Source of the DNA: Streptomyces sp. CB02009
GTDB lineage: Bacteria; Actinomycetota; Actinomycetes; Streptomycetales; Streptomycetaceae
DNA: 64,000 nt
NCBI RefSeq assembly: GCF_001905825.1
Contig: NZ_LIVV01000009.1
Location: 1-64,000 of the forward strand
Direction: 5' to 3'
Each line of letters opens with the position of its first letter. Position 1 is the first letter of the stretch. The translations under genes and the position numbers were made by a program. The notes beneath the pieces were generated by a model, which saw only the letters and a program-made list of their open reading frames with translations, did not search any database and was not told the origin of the DNA. This document shows, piece by piece, positions 10,067 through 19,190 of the stretch.

Positions 10067-10246
10067 TTACGGGCGGCGGGCCTCGTCCGTCAGGAGGACC
10101 GGGATGTTGTCGCGGACCGGGTAGGCGAGGCCGCAGTCGGGGCTCGTGCAGATGAGTTCGGGGGTCTCGTCCGCCGTGCGGTCGTTCAGTGGAGCGTGGC
10201 ACGCGGGGCAGGCCAGGATCTCCAGGAGGCCGGCTTCGAGCGGCAT
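10067..10246 (-). CDS. Trm112-family zinc-ribbon-like small protein
   Basis: The 59-residue product has the Trm112 pattern. LACPACHAPL gives the first CxxC pair, and the second half (LICTSPDCGLAYPVRDNIPVLL) gives CxxxxC and the typical IPVLL ending. Eukaryotic and archaeal Trm112 activates methyltransferases; the bacterial role is mostly unproven. It begins MPLEAGLLEIL and is about 100 bp downstream of manB on the same strand, so the two may be co-transcribed. Confidence 0.88.
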   Translation of the reverse strand: MPLEAGLLEILACPACHAPLNDRTADETPELICTSPDCGLAYPVRDNIPVLLTDEARRP

Positions 10247-10347
10247 GGGGTGTCCCTTCGAACAGTTCGAGCAAGCAGGGTGGGGCCAGGTCAGCCTACC
10301 GCCGGGGAACAGGGGCGCCCCGCTCCCCGGCGGTGGGTGCGGGGAGG

Positions 10348-11712
10348 TCAGGCGCTGGTGCGGACCAGGTTCAGGACCTCGTCGCGGATCCTCGTCATGG
10401 TCGCCACGTCGCGGGCCTCGACGTTGAGGCGCAGCAGCGGCTCGGTGTTGGAGGCGCGGAGGTTGAACCACCAGTCCCGCGCCGTCACGGTCAGGCCGTC
10501 CAGGGTGTCGAGCGTGACGTCCTCGTTCTCGTACGCGGCCTTGACCTTGGCCGCGCTCGCCTTCTGGTCCGCCACCGTCGAGTTGATCTCGCCCGAGGAG
10601 GCGTAGCGGTCGTACGCGGCCACCAGGGCCGACAGGGTGCCCTCCTGGCCGCCCAGGGCCGCCAGGACGTGGAGGGCGGCCAGCATGCCCGTGTCCGCGT
10701 TCCAGAAGTCCTTGAAGTAGTAGTGCGCCGAGTGCTCGCCGCCGAAGATCGCGCCGGTCTTCGCCATCTCCTCCTTGATGAAGGAGTGGCCGACCCGGGT
10801 GCGGACCGGTTCGCCGCCCTGCTCGCGGACGACCTCAGGCACCGACCACGAGGTGATCAGGTTGTGGATGATCGTTCCGCCGGGGTGCTTCGCGAGCTCG
10901 CGGGCCGCCACGAGGGCCGTGATCGCCGACGGCGAGACCGGCTCGCCGCGCTCGTCCACGACGAAGCAGCGGTCGGCGTCGCCGTCGAAGGCGAGCCCGA
11001 GGTCGGCGCCCTCGGCCAGGACGCGGGCCTGGAGGTCGACGATGTTCTTCGGGTCCAGCGGGTTCGCCTCGTGGTTCGGGAACGTGCCGTCCAGCTCGAA
11101 GTACATCGGGACCACGTCCAGCGGCAGGCCCTCGAAGACGGTGGGGACCGTGTGGCCGCCCATGCCGTTGCCCGCGTCCACCACGACCTTGAGGGGGCGG
11201 ATCGCCGTGAGGTCCACCAGGGACTTCAGGTACTCCGCGTAGTCCTTGAGCGTGTCGCGGTGGGTGACGGAGCCCGGGGTCGCCGCCGCTTCCGGCGCGC
11301 CGTTCTCCGACCAGTCCTCCGCGAGTTCCCTGATCTCCGCCAGGCCCGTGTCCTGGCCCACCGGGGCGGCGCCCGCGCGGCACATCTTGATGCCGTTGTA
11401 CTGGGCCGGGTTGTGCGAGGCGGTGAACATCGCGCCGGGCAGGTCGAAGCTGCCGGAGGCGAAGTACAGCTGATCGGTGGAGCAGAGTCCGATCAGGGTG
11501 ACGTCGGCGCCGAGGCGGGCCGCGCCGCGCGCGAAGGCGTCCGCCAGGCCGGGCGACGAGGGGCGCATGTCATGGCCGATGACGATCGCGTTCGCGTCCG
11601 TCACCCGTACGAAGGCGGCGCCGAAGAGCTCGGCGAGCGACTCGTCCCACTGGTCGGGTACCACTCCGCGGACGTCGTACGCCTTCACGATCTGCGACAG
11701 ATCGGCAGTCAC
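10348..11712 (-). CDS. manB: phosphomannomutase/phosphoglucomutase
   Basis: The 454-residue alpha-D-phosphohexomutase converts mannose 6-phosphate to mannose 1-phosphate. The catalytic serine lies in TASHNP (S99), the metal-binding loop is FDGDADRC, and the C-terminal phosphate-binding region reads LRASNTEPLLRLNVEA. I chose the GTG at 11712 because AGGAGG lies 8 nt upstream; nine more in-frame codons upstream are unlikely to be translated. With manA and the NDP-sugar synthase at 25342 it completes a GDP-mannose route. Confidence 0.95.
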   Translation of the reverse strand: MTADLSQIVKAYDVRGVVPDQWDESLAELFGAAFVRVTDANAIVIGHDMRPSSPGLADAFARGAARLGADVTLIGLCSTDQLYFASGSFDLPGAMFTASHNPAQYNGIKMCRAGAAPVGQDTGLAEIRELAEDWSENGAPEAAATPGSVTHRDTLKDYAEYLKSLVDLTAIRPLKVVVDAGNGMGGHTVPTVFEGLPLDVVPMYFELDGTFPNHEANPLDPKNIVDLQARVLAEGADLGLAFDGDADRCFVVDERGEPVSPSAITALVAARELAKHPGGTIIHNLITSWSVPEVVREQGGEPVRTRVGHSFIKEEMAKTGAIFGGEHSAHYYFKDFWNADTGMLAALHVLAALGGQEGTLSALVAAYDRYASSGEINSTVADQKASAAKVKAAYENEDVTLDTLDGLTVTARDWWFNLRASNTEPLLRLNVEARDVATMTRIRDEVLNLVRTSA

Positions 11713-11815
11713 GGATCCACCCTCCTGAGTTCTCGGCACGCGTGTGCGGCGCGTGTACGGAACGCCAAAACTACCCGGAGTGGGGAGGGGGTAGGCGGAC
11801 GGTGGCCGGTTGCGC

Positions 11816-12199
11816 TCAGTTGTCCGGGGAACGGAGCACCCTCAGGTGCCCTCTGCGGCCGACCTCCATGGGGTCTCCGCCGCGCCCTCCGCCGCCCTTG
11901 CCGCCGGACTCGGCCGCGCGTTCCTGGGGGCGGGCCGCCTCGCGTACCGCGTTGGCCAGGGCTTCGAGGTCGTCGCCGCTGGGGCGGGGCGGGGCGGAAC
12001 CGTCGGTCAGCCGCACGACCTCCCACCCGCGGGGGGCGGTCAGGCGCTCGCTGTGCGGGGCGCACAGGTCGTAGCAGTGGGGCTCGGCGTAGGTGGCGAG
12101 CGGGCCGAGGACCGCAGTCGAGTCGGCATAGACGTACGTCAGTGTCGCGACGGCAGGGCGGCCGCACGCGGTGCGCGAACAGCGACGTACAGGGCTCAC
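11816..12199 (-). CDS. DUF3499-family protein
   Basis: The 127-residue product has a compact Cys/His-containing N-terminal region (RRCSRTACGRPAVATLTYVY, then EPHCYDLCAPHSERLTAP), followed by a Gly/Arg/Glu-rich tail. Cys and His spacing suggests a metal-binding fold. This is the DUF3499 family, conserved between manB and whiB in actinobacteria, with no known function. The GTG at 12199 is my choice. The preceding in-frame stretch RGPLKSAVPSN also looks conserved, so translation may start some 15-20 codons earlier. Confidence 0.8.
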   Translation of the reverse strand: MSPVRRCSRTACGRPAVATLTYVYADSTAVLGPLATYAEPHCYDLCAPHSERLTAPRGWEVVRLTDGSAPPRPSGDDLEALANAVREAARPQERAAESGGKGGGGRGGDPMEVGRRGHLRVLRSPDN

Positions 12200-12548
12200 G
12201 ACGTTGGACGGTACCGCACTCTTGAGCGGGCCGCGACGACTCTCCCTCAGGTCACTCCACCGTGTCGCACTGTGACCTCCGCCACCACCCTCCGTACGGC
12301 GACCGCTCCGACCTGCGTGGGAGGGGGCACAAGGGGGTGGCGCCGGGAGCCGATCCGGACACTCCGGAGTCTGGATCCGGTCAACCACGGCCAGATGGCC
12401 GATCGCGGTCGGACCCCGAATCGCTCGGCCGGATGGCCGGAACGTTCAGGTTTCGACAGGGCGTGGGGTGGTGCCGCCCGGACCCCCGGGAAGTGGCGAG
12501 GACGCGCCACGGTGCGCGGGCACCGATGGGGGTTACGCTGCGTCAGTG

Positions 12549-13004
12549 ATGGACAGTCCTGTGCCGCCGAGCCCCCCGCACCCCTCCACGGAGCCCCCGG
12601 CGGAGCCCCGGGTCCGTCGCCGCGACCGGCACGGCCGCGGGATGCGGGGACCGGTCGCGCCGCCCCAGGTGCCGCTCTCCGCGAGCCGGGCCGACACCTT
12701 CCGCGATCTCGTCCTCGACTCGGTGGAGCGTCTGGAGCGGCGCTGGCCGCAGCTCGCCGACGTCGAGTTCCTCGTGATGGAGGTGCCGCCGACGGTGCCG
12801 GGCGAGACGGTGCCGCTGGGCGGCTCGGCTGCCGCCGAGAAGAACGATCCCGCCCGGGTGGTCGTCTACCGGCGGCCGGTCGAGATCCGCTCCAAGAACC
12901 GGGACGAGCGGGCGCTCCTCGTCCACGAGGTCGTCGTGGAGCAGGTCGCCGAGCTGCTCGGGCTCTCCCCCGAGTCGGTCGATCCGCGGTACGGGCAGGA
13001 CTGA
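12549..13004 (+). CDS. metallopeptidase-family protein with degenerate HExxH motif
   Basis: The 151-residue product has a disordered Pro/Arg-rich start, then a 90-residue domain like the small zincin-type metallopeptidase family (PF06262-like). The usual HExxH is replaced by H126-E127 followed by VVVEQ, so the second metal-binding His is absent and peptidase activity is doubtful. TACGCT at 12534-12539 sits 6 nt before a GTG at 12546 and 9 nt before this ATG. The mRNA may therefore be leaderless, with either codon as start. It is divergent from DUF3499. Confidence 0.8.
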   Translation: MDSPVPPSPPHPSTEPPAEPRVRRRDRHGRGMRGPVAPPQVPLSASRADTFRDLVLDSVERLERRWPQLADVEFLVMEVPPTVPGETVPLGGSAAAEKNDPARVVVYRRPVEIRSKNRDERALLVHEVVVEQVAELLGLSPESVDPRYGQD

Positions 13005-13127
13005 CCCCGACCCCGGCTCCTCCGCGCGCCGCGCTTCCCCGTACGGGCGGCGAGACAGCGGGGGGCGGGCCGGCCGGTGGCCGTGGCCCCCGCCCGTAAC
13101 GCCCGCGCCGCTCGCCCCGCCCCGCCC

Positions 13128-14669
13128 TTAGTCCAGGACCCCCAGGTCCTGGCGGGCCGACGGGACCTCGACCGTGCCCCGGTCGTCGACGAAGGTCTGG
13201 ACCGTGAACATCGGCGTGCCGTCCAGCGGCACCGCCAGCGTCCTCGCCGCGTACACCTTGCCGCCCGAGACCGGTTCGACGGTCAGCGCGTAGGAGCCCT
13301 TCAGGCCCTCGGGGACCAGGTCCGGCACGGCCGTCGTCGTGCCTTCCTTGACCGTGACCGTCTTCGTCACGGGCGTCCCCCCGCCGGAGCCCGCCGAGGC
13401 GGTGACCTTCACCTGCGCCGCCGCGCCGACGGCGGTCAGGGCCAGCGTCGTCCCCTTGGCCCGGTTGTCGGCGACCGTCGCGCGGGCGGAGACCGCCCCG
13501 GTCGCCGGTACGAAGGCGACCTCGGTGTCGTCGCCCTTGCCGCGGACCACCCGGAGGGCGGCCACGACCGGGGCGGCCTTCTTCGGGTCGCTCGGGCTCA
13601 GCATCAGCGAGCCCACCTCGCCGCGGGTGAGGTCCGGCAGGTCGACGGCGGCCGTCATCCCCGACTTCACGTGCAGGGAGCGGGCGCTCGCCGGGACGAT
13701 CGTGCCGCTCTGGGTGACCAGCTGGATCTTCAGGTCGGCGTCGTCCTCGCCCGGGACGAACGCCACCAGGCGTACGGAGGTGGCGTCGGCCGGGATGCCG
13801 GGGAGCACGGCCGTGCTCGCCGGGTCGGCCGAGGGCGCGATCCAGTCGCTGCCGAGCTTCTCGTCGGCGGAGGCGATGGCCGCGCCGACCCGGCCGCTGC
13901 GGGTGGTGACGTGGACGGTGACGGACTGCTGCGCGGCCTCGCCCGTGAGGGTGGAGAGCAGGACGGGGACCGTGGACCGGGCCGGGACCGGGATGCCCTC
14001 GGTGAACTGGGACTTGAGGACGCCCTCGGGGCCGTACAGCTCGATGTCGGCGACGGCGGCCGTGTCGTCCGGGTTGGTGAGGTGGACGTAGTCCTGGCGT
14101 TCCTTGGCGGTGGAGGCCGCGGGGAACCAGAAGTCGGTGTCGGGTGCGCCGCAGCTGAGGCCGAGGAGGCCGCGGGCGCCGCCCGCCGGGACGACGGTGG
14201 TCTGCTGGACGGTCCAGCCGGGGGCGAGGATGCCGCTCGCCGCACCCGCGAGGGCGGGGGCCGCGGGGCCGTTCGCCTCGGCCGTGACGGGCTTGCCGGG
14301 GGCGGTGACGGTGGCGGGGGCCTTCGGGGGCTTCGCCTTCTTGCCGCCCTTGGCGGTGCCGCCGGAGGTCGACGTGCTCGCGGCGGGCCGCAGCTGGGCG
14401 GTGGCGGCGGGCTTGTCGGCACCGCCCGTGCCGCCCTTCGCCGGGGCCGTACCGCCGCCGCTGAGCGGGGTGTACGAGGTGTAGAGGGTCTCGGCCACCT
14501 CGGAGGTGCTGGGCACCGGGCAGGCCAGGCCCGCGCGCTCGACCGGCAGCCGGGTGGGCGCCGCGGCCCGGGGGGCGGCGGCGCCGTCCGGGGCGGAGAG
14601 CGACGCGAAGCCGGTGACGGCGGCGAGCGCCGTGGCGCCCGCGATCAGGGAGAGGGTCGTGCGCTTCAC
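13128..14669 (-). CDS. DUF5719-like secreted or membrane-anchored protein
   Basis: The 513-residue product begins with a signal-peptide-like segment (KRTTLSLIAGATALAAVTGFA). It continues as a long beta-rich extracellular region with a low-complexity Lys/Gly/Ala stretch near residues 70-120. No catalytic motif was recognised. Its GTG start overlaps the stop of the glycosyltransferase gene by 4 nt, so the two are translationally coupled and probably work together at the membrane. The DUF5719 name is from memory of this conserved pairing. Confidence 0.78.
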   Translation of the reverse strand: MKRTTLSLIAGATALAAVTGFASLSAPDGAAAPRAAAPTRLPVERAGLACPVPSTSEVAETLYTSYTPLSGGGTAPAKGGTGGADKPAATAQLRPAASTSTSGGTAKGGKKAKPPKAPATVTAPGKPVTAEANGPAAPALAGAASGILAPGWTVQQTTVVPAGGARGLLGLSCGAPDTDFWFPAASTAKERQDYVHLTNPDDTAAVADIELYGPEGVLKSQFTEGIPVPARSTVPVLLSTLTGEAAQQSVTVHVTTRSGRVGAAIASADEKLGSDWIAPSADPASTAVLPGIPADATSVRLVAFVPGEDDADLKIQLVTQSGTIVPASARSLHVKSGMTAAVDLPDLTRGEVGSLMLSPSDPKKAAPVVAALRVVRGKGDDTEVAFVPATGAVSARATVADNRAKGTTLALTAVGAAAQVKVTASAGSGGGTPVTKTVTVKEGTTTAVPDLVPEGLKGSYALTVEPVSGGKVYAARTLAVPLDGTPMFTVQTFVDDRGTVEVPSARQDLGVLD

Positions 14670-17600
14670 TGGTTGCTGCTCCCGTCGGGACGCTGCTCGG
14701 TCTCGTGGCCCTGGGGGTGCCCGTAGCCGTAGGTGTACGGGTCGTACTGCTGCGGGTCGTACGGCTGCTGCTCGTAGCCCTGGCCGCCGTACTGCGCCTG
14801 CTGGGGGTCGTACGGCTGCTGCTCGTAGCCCTGGTCGGCGTACGGCTGCTGCGGGTCGTACGGCGGAGGCTGCTGGTCGTAGCCCTGCTGGGGGTACGCG
14901 TACGGCTGCTGCTGGTACGGGTCGGCCGCGTACTCCTGGTAGTAGCCCTGCTCGGCGTACGCCTGGGGCTGGGGCTCCTGGTGGCCGCCCTGCGGCTGTT
15001 CCTGGGCCTGGGCGTACGCCGGGTCGTAGCCGTCCCACTCCTGGGGCTCCTGGGACTGCTGCTCCGGGATCGCGGTGGTCTCGGGCGCCGGGTCCTGGCC
15101 GCCCTCGACGGTCTCGCCCTCCGACTCGGCCTCCGCGGCGGCGCGCAGCCGGCGGGCGCGGCGGCCGTCGCCCTCGGTCGCCTGGGCGGGGATCGCGAGC
15201 TCCTCCTCGGGCAGGTCGTCGTCGATCTCGCGGCGCCGGCCGGGCAGGGCGAGGACGAGGAGGACGACGGCGAGGCCGACCTGGGCCCAGATCCACGCGG
15301 TGTGGGTGAGGGGCTGGTCGTGTGTGAGGTCGAGGCGGCCGGCCTGGGCGGGGAGTTCGAAGCCCTGGGCCCAGCCGTCGACGGTGGTGGGCGTCAGCTC
15401 CTTGCCGTCGAGGGTGGCGGTCCAGCCCTCGTCGGCGCGGTCGGCGAGGCGCAGGACGCGGCCGGCGGGGCCGGCCGGGATCTCGGTGTGCGCCTCGACG
15501 GGGCCGGCGGCGACGGCGACCGGCGCGGTCGGCGGCTTCGCGGAGTCGGCGGTCCCCTGGGTCGCGCCGTCCGCGGTCTTCGCCGCGGGCGGGACGATCA
15601 TGACGCGGGCGATGTCGCGGTCCACGCGCCAGAGCGCGCTGCCGTCGAGCTGGCTGAGCCGGCTGAGTCCGGGGGTGGAGTCGAGGACGCGGCTCATCTG
15701 GCGCGGTGCCCCGTCGCGTACCAGGACGTAGCGGATCGCGTAGCCGCTGAGCTGCTCGGTCTGGTCGGCGCCTGAGCCGGCGACCAGGTGGGCGACGACG
15801 TCGTCGAGACGGGGGTCGTCCTCGGCGGCCGCGTTGAGTTCGGCGTCGCCGAGGCGGGCGCCGGAGCCGCGGACCAGGGTGTACGTGACCTCGCCGGGCG
15901 AGGTGCCGCCGAGGACCAGGGTGCGGGGCTGGTCGCGGGTGCCGGACTCCTCGGCGACGAAGGCCGGGACCTGGACCGGGTCGCGCCGGGTCAGCGGGCC
16001 GTCGGCGCCGGCGATCATCCAGCCGGCGGCGGCGACGGCGGGGCCGACGGCGCAGGCGAGGGCGATCAGGGCGGCGACGGGCTGGCGCCAGCCGAAGCCG
16101 TGGGCGGCGACGCGGGTGCGGCCGCCCTCGGCGCCGATCATGCCGGCGGCGATGAGGGCGGCGCCGTAGACGAGGGTGGCGGGGCCGGCCCAGCCGGTGC
16201 CGCCCGCGCCGTTGGACAGGGCGGCGAAGAGGAGGCCGGCGAGGCCGGCGGCCCAGGCGGCGCGGACGGCGAGCTGCCGCTCCTCGCGCAGCAGCCCGGC
16301 CAGGCCGGCGAGGACGAGGCCGGCCAGCAGGAGGCCGCCGGTGGTGCCGGGGCCGCCGGGGCTGGTGCCGAGCAGGTCGAGCGCGGTGGCCGTGCCCGTA
16401 CGGATGTCGAGTCCCGCCTCGCGCAGGAACGCCGCCGGCTCGGTGAGCAGGGTCAGCGACCAGGGCGCGAGGACGAGGAGCGGGGTGCCGACGGCGGCCA
16501 GGAAGCGCAGCCCGTAGGCGGTGATGTCGGAGCGCCGGACGACGAGCACGCCGAGGCCGAGGAGGACCGCGAGCGGCCAGACGACCGGGGTGAACGCGGT
16601 GGCGAAGGTCAGCAGGAAGGTGTACGCCCAGGTGGCGCGCCAGCTGCCCCGGTCCGGCCGGTTGAAGCCGTGGGCGGCGACGGCGGCGCGGGCCATGAGC
16701 GGCAGCAGGATCGCGAGGACCGCGGTGCCGAGCCGGCCGGTGGCGAGGGCCCCGGTGGCGGCGGGCAGGAACGCGTAGGCGATGGCGCCCCAGGCGCGCA
16801 GGAGCCGGGACTCGACGATGCCGCGGGCCGCGAAGTACGCGGTGAAGCCGGCGAGCGGGACCGAGCAGACGAGCAGCAGGGTCAGCGCGGTGGAGGTGGA
16901 GCCGAGGAAGAGCGCGGAGAGCGCGGCCAGGACGGCGAGGTACGGCGGGGCGGTCTGGGTGCCGCCGGTGCCGAGGGCGTGCCAGCCGTCGGCGTACCGC
17001 GACCACAGTTCGGAGACGGTGTCGGGCGCGGGCAGCAGGGCGCCGCCGGCCAGCGAGCCGCCGGCGAAGAGGTTGCGGGAGGCGACCAGGGAGATGAGCA
17101 GCAGGAGGGCGAAGAGGAGCGGGCCGGGCTTGCGGGCGACCTTCTTGAGCCGGGCGAACTGCTCGACTTCCAGGTAGTCGGCGTCGTCTCCGCCGGGTCC
17201 TGACTCGACGACTCCGTGGCGGGAGCCGCCGGAATCGGCCTCGGAGCCGCCGAAGTTGGCGGTGAACTGCTCGACGGCTGCGCGGACGGTGGCGCCGGGC
17301 GGCGGGAACAGCGGGCGGAGTTCGTTCGCCGGGACGGCGGGGTTCTTGCGGCGCCTGCGGGCGGCGAGGATCTTCTCGGGGCGCAGCAGGGTGGCGAGGA
17401 GGCCCATGACCTCGTCGACGGCCTGCCCGGGGACCTTGCCGACGAGGTAGGCGAGGGTACGGAGCAGGGTGCTGACGATCAGCCGGACGAAGACGTACGG
17501 GAGGGCGGCGCCGCGGCTGTTGGCGAGGAGGGTGTAGACGGCGCCGGCCTTGTCGACGCGGTGCGGGTTGGCCGCGGTGCGTCCCGCGCAGTCGACGGTG

Positions 17601-18406
17601 CGGCGCTCGCGGGCGGAGGCCTCGGCGTGCCGGAGGACGGCGTCGGGGGCGATCAGGACGCGATGGCCCGCGGAGTGGGCGCGCCAGCACAGGTCGACGT
17701 CGTCGCGCATGAGGGGCAGGCGGCGGTCGAAGCCGCCGAGCTCCTCGAAGACGTCGCGGCGGACGAGCATGCCGGCGGTGGAGACGGAGAGGACGGAGCG
17801 GACCTGGTCGTGCTGGCCCTGGTCCTGCTCGCGGCGGTCGAGTCCGGTCCAGCGGCGGCCGCTGCGGGCGATGGAGACGCCGGTCTCGAGCAGCTGCTTC
17901 CGGTCGTACCAGCCGCGCAGTTTGGGGCCGATGACGGCGGCGTCCGCGTCGGAGTCGGCGACGCGCAGGAGTTCGGCGAGGGCGCCGGGCTCGGGGGCGC
18001 AGTCGTCGTGGAGCAGCCAGAGCCACTGGACCGGTTCGCCGTGCGGGAGTTCGGGGAGGTCGTACGCCTCGTCGTTCCAGCTCCGGCTGACCGGGTCCCA
18101 GCCGCTGGGGCGCTTCAGGTAGGGGAGGTCCTCGGGTCCGAGCACGGGCGCCGTGCGGGCGGCCTCCTCGACGGCGGCACCGAAGCCGGTGCGGCGGGCG
18201 AGGTGGAGGACGCGGTCGGCGCCGATGCCGTCGGCGAGGAGCTGCGCCGAGTCGTCGGCGCTGCCGGTGTCGGCGGCGACCACGTTCTGCACGGGGCGTT
18301 CCTGGGCGAGCAGCCCGGCGAGGGCGTCCGGCAGCCAGCGGGCGCCGTCGTGGGTGACGAGCACGGCGGTGACGACGTGTCGCGGAAACTCAGGAGTTGA
18401 GGACAT
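14666..18406 (-). CDS. giant membrane glycosyltransferase, family GT2
   Basis: The 1246-residue protein has an N-terminal GT2 domain (about residues 10-300). It shows VVTAVLVTHDGARWLPDALAG, a metal-binding stretch in WLWLLHDDCAPEPGAL, and MRDDVDLCWRAHSAGHRV near the acceptor site. About 12 transmembrane helices follow (roughly 400-900), then an extracellular-like domain, a last helix and a 150-residue cytosolic tail of repeated EQQPYDPQQ-type units. It probably transfers a sugar, perhaps mannose, to a lipid-linked or wall glycan; the substrate is unknown. It is coupled by a 4-nt overlap to the DUF5719 gene. Confidence 0.88.
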   Translation of the reverse strand: MSSTPEFPRHVVTAVLVTHDGARWLPDALAGLLAQERPVQNVVAADTGSADDSAQLLADGIGADRVLHLARRTGFGAAVEEAARTAPVLGPEDLPYLKRPSGWDPVSRSWNDEAYDLPELPHGEPVQWLWLLHDDCAPEPGALAELLRVADSDADAAVIGPKLRGWYDRKQLLETGVSIARSGRRWTGLDRREQDQGQHDQVRSVLSVSTAGMLVRRDVFEELGGFDRRLPLMRDDVDLCWRAHSAGHRVLIAPDAVLRHAEASARERRTVDCAGRTAANPHRVDKAGAVYTLLANSRGAALPYVFVRLIVSTLLRTLAYLVGKVPGQAVDEVMGLLATLLRPEKILAARRRRKNPAVPANELRPLFPPPGATVRAAVEQFTANFGGSEADSGGSRHGVVESGPGGDDADYLEVEQFARLKKVARKPGPLLFALLLLISLVASRNLFAGGSLAGGALLPAPDTVSELWSRYADGWHALGTGGTQTAPPYLAVLAALSALFLGSTSTALTLLLVCSVPLAGFTAYFAARGIVESRLLRAWGAIAYAFLPAATGALATGRLGTAVLAILLPLMARAAVAAHGFNRPDRGSWRATWAYTFLLTFATAFTPVVWPLAVLLGLGVLVVRRSDITAYGLRFLAAVGTPLLVLAPWSLTLLTEPAAFLREAGLDIRTGTATALDLLGTSPGGPGTTGGLLLAGLVLAGLAGLLREERQLAVRAAWAAGLAGLLFAALSNGAGGTGWAGPATLVYGAALIAAGMIGAEGGRTRVAAHGFGWRQPVAALIALACAVGPAVAAAGWMIAGADGPLTRRDPVQVPAFVAEESGTRDQPRTLVLGGTSPGEVTYTLVRGSGARLGDAELNAAAEDDPRLDDVVAHLVAGSGADQTEQLSGYAIRYVLVRDGAPRQMSRVLDSTPGLSRLSQLDGSALWRVDRDIARVMIVPPAAKTADGATQGTADSAKPPTAPVAVAAGPVEAHTEIPAGPAGRVLRLADRADEGWTATLDGKELTPTTVDGWAQGFELPAQAGRLDLTHDQPLTHTAWIWAQVGLAVVLLVLALPGRRREIDDDLPEEELAIPAQATEGDGRRARRLRAAAEAESEGETVEGGQDPAPETTAIPEQQSQEPQEWDGYDPAYAQAQEQPQGGHQEPQPQAYAEQGYYQEYAADPYQQQPYAYPQQGYDQQPPPYDPQQPYADQGYEQQPYDPQQAQYGGQGYEQQPYDPQQYDPYTYGYGHPQGHETEQRPDGSSNQ

Positions 18407-18926
18407 CGAGCTACGGGCCCTCCGGCCGGGGTCGCCCCGCGGGGGGCGTGGGAAGCGTCTCGGACGGAGGCCCACACTAACGGCTGCACGCGGAGCGGTC
18501 CGCCGCCGCTGTGGACAGAGCGGGAGGAAGGGTTTCTTGCGATGCGTGCGGAGTTTCCCTCGGTACGGGGGGGAACGGCGCGGCTTCCGGCAGCGGAGCG
18601 TCCGTCCGCTGACATGCGGAACGGTCCGCCTCCTGGGGGTGAACCACAGGTGGCGGACCGTTCTCGGTGGACCGCGTTCTCTTGGCGCGCGGCGCGGTCT
18701 GGGTGCGCCGCGCGGTCCCGGTGGACCGGGGGCTCCTGGTGCGCCGCGCGGTGCCGGTGCGCCTCGTGCTCCCGGTGGACCGGGCGTTCCCGGTGCGCCG
18801 CGCGATGCCGGTGTGCGCGCCGCGGAGCGCGGAGGCCCGGGAGGTGTCGCGCGGGCCGGGGAGGCCTCGTGCAGGGCCCGGGGCGCTGCGCGCGGTTCGG
18901 GCGGTTCGAGCGGTTCGGGAGGCGAC
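18407..18926. other. intergenic interval between the GT2 and whiB genes
   Basis: This 520-bp interval contains an 18-bp minisatellite (listed separately) and no convincing gene. One plus-strand frame reads like a collagen-type GAP/GPG pattern, but that follows from the repeat composition. Confidence 0.55.
18667..18828. repeat. 18-bp minisatellite, nine copies
   Basis: Units such as GTGCGCCGCGCGGTCCCG and GTGGACCGGGGGCTCCTG follow each other exactly every 18 bp from 18667 to 18828. Adjacent units create CCCGGT/ACCGGG palindromes. The array starts about 100 nt downstream of the whiB stop. Confidence 0.85.
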
Positions 18927-19190
18927 TCAGACCGCGGCCTTCTTCAGGCGGCGCCGCTCACGCTCGGAGAGGCCGCCCCAGATGCCGAACCGCTCGTCGT
19001 TCTGCAGGGCGTATTCGAGGCATTCGGAGCGGACCTCGCAGGCGAGGCAGACCTTCTTGGCCTCTCGGGTCGAGCCGCCCTTCTCGGGGAAGAAGGACTC
19101 GGGATCGGTCTGGGCGCACAGCGCGCGCTCCTGCCAGCCGAGTTCTTCGTCCGCGTCCTCGACCAGCAGTTCCTGGAACAACTCGGTCAT
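18927..19190 (-). CDS. whiB: WhiB, iron-sulfur developmental transcription regulator
   Basis: The 87-residue product has the full Wbl signature. Four cysteines (C25, C48, C51, C57) ligate a [4Fe-4S] cluster, GIWGG spans residues 69-73, and a basic C-terminal RERRRLKKAA binds DNA. Length and sequence closely match S. coelicolor WhiB, which acts with WhiA to commit aerial hyphae to sporulation septation. The start MTELFQELLVEDADEELGW has GAGGGG 6 nt upstream. A good promoter lies about 70 nt upstream of the start. Confidence 0.95.
   Translation of the reverse strand: MTELFQELLVEDADEELGWQERALCAQTDPESFFPEKGGSTREAKKVCLACEVRSECLEYALQNDERFGIWGGLSERERRRLKKAAV

Noticed and set aside
7777-10606. Long plus-strand frames across the SIS gene and repeat interval
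   Set aside because: They run antisense to the SIS gene and through period-4 repeats, giving Arg/Pro/Ser-rich sequence without domains.
13128-18026. A 1632-codon minus frame spanning the glycosyltransferase and DUF5719 genes
   Set aside because: Within the glycosyltransferase it is an Arg/Pro-rich out-of-frame reading. Only its end coincides with the real DUF5719 gene, which starts at the GTG at 14669.
18660-18900. A collagen-like GAP/GPG reading frame
   Set aside because: The pattern arises from the 18-bp minisatellite read in one phase. No ribosome-binding site or conserved domain supports a protein.
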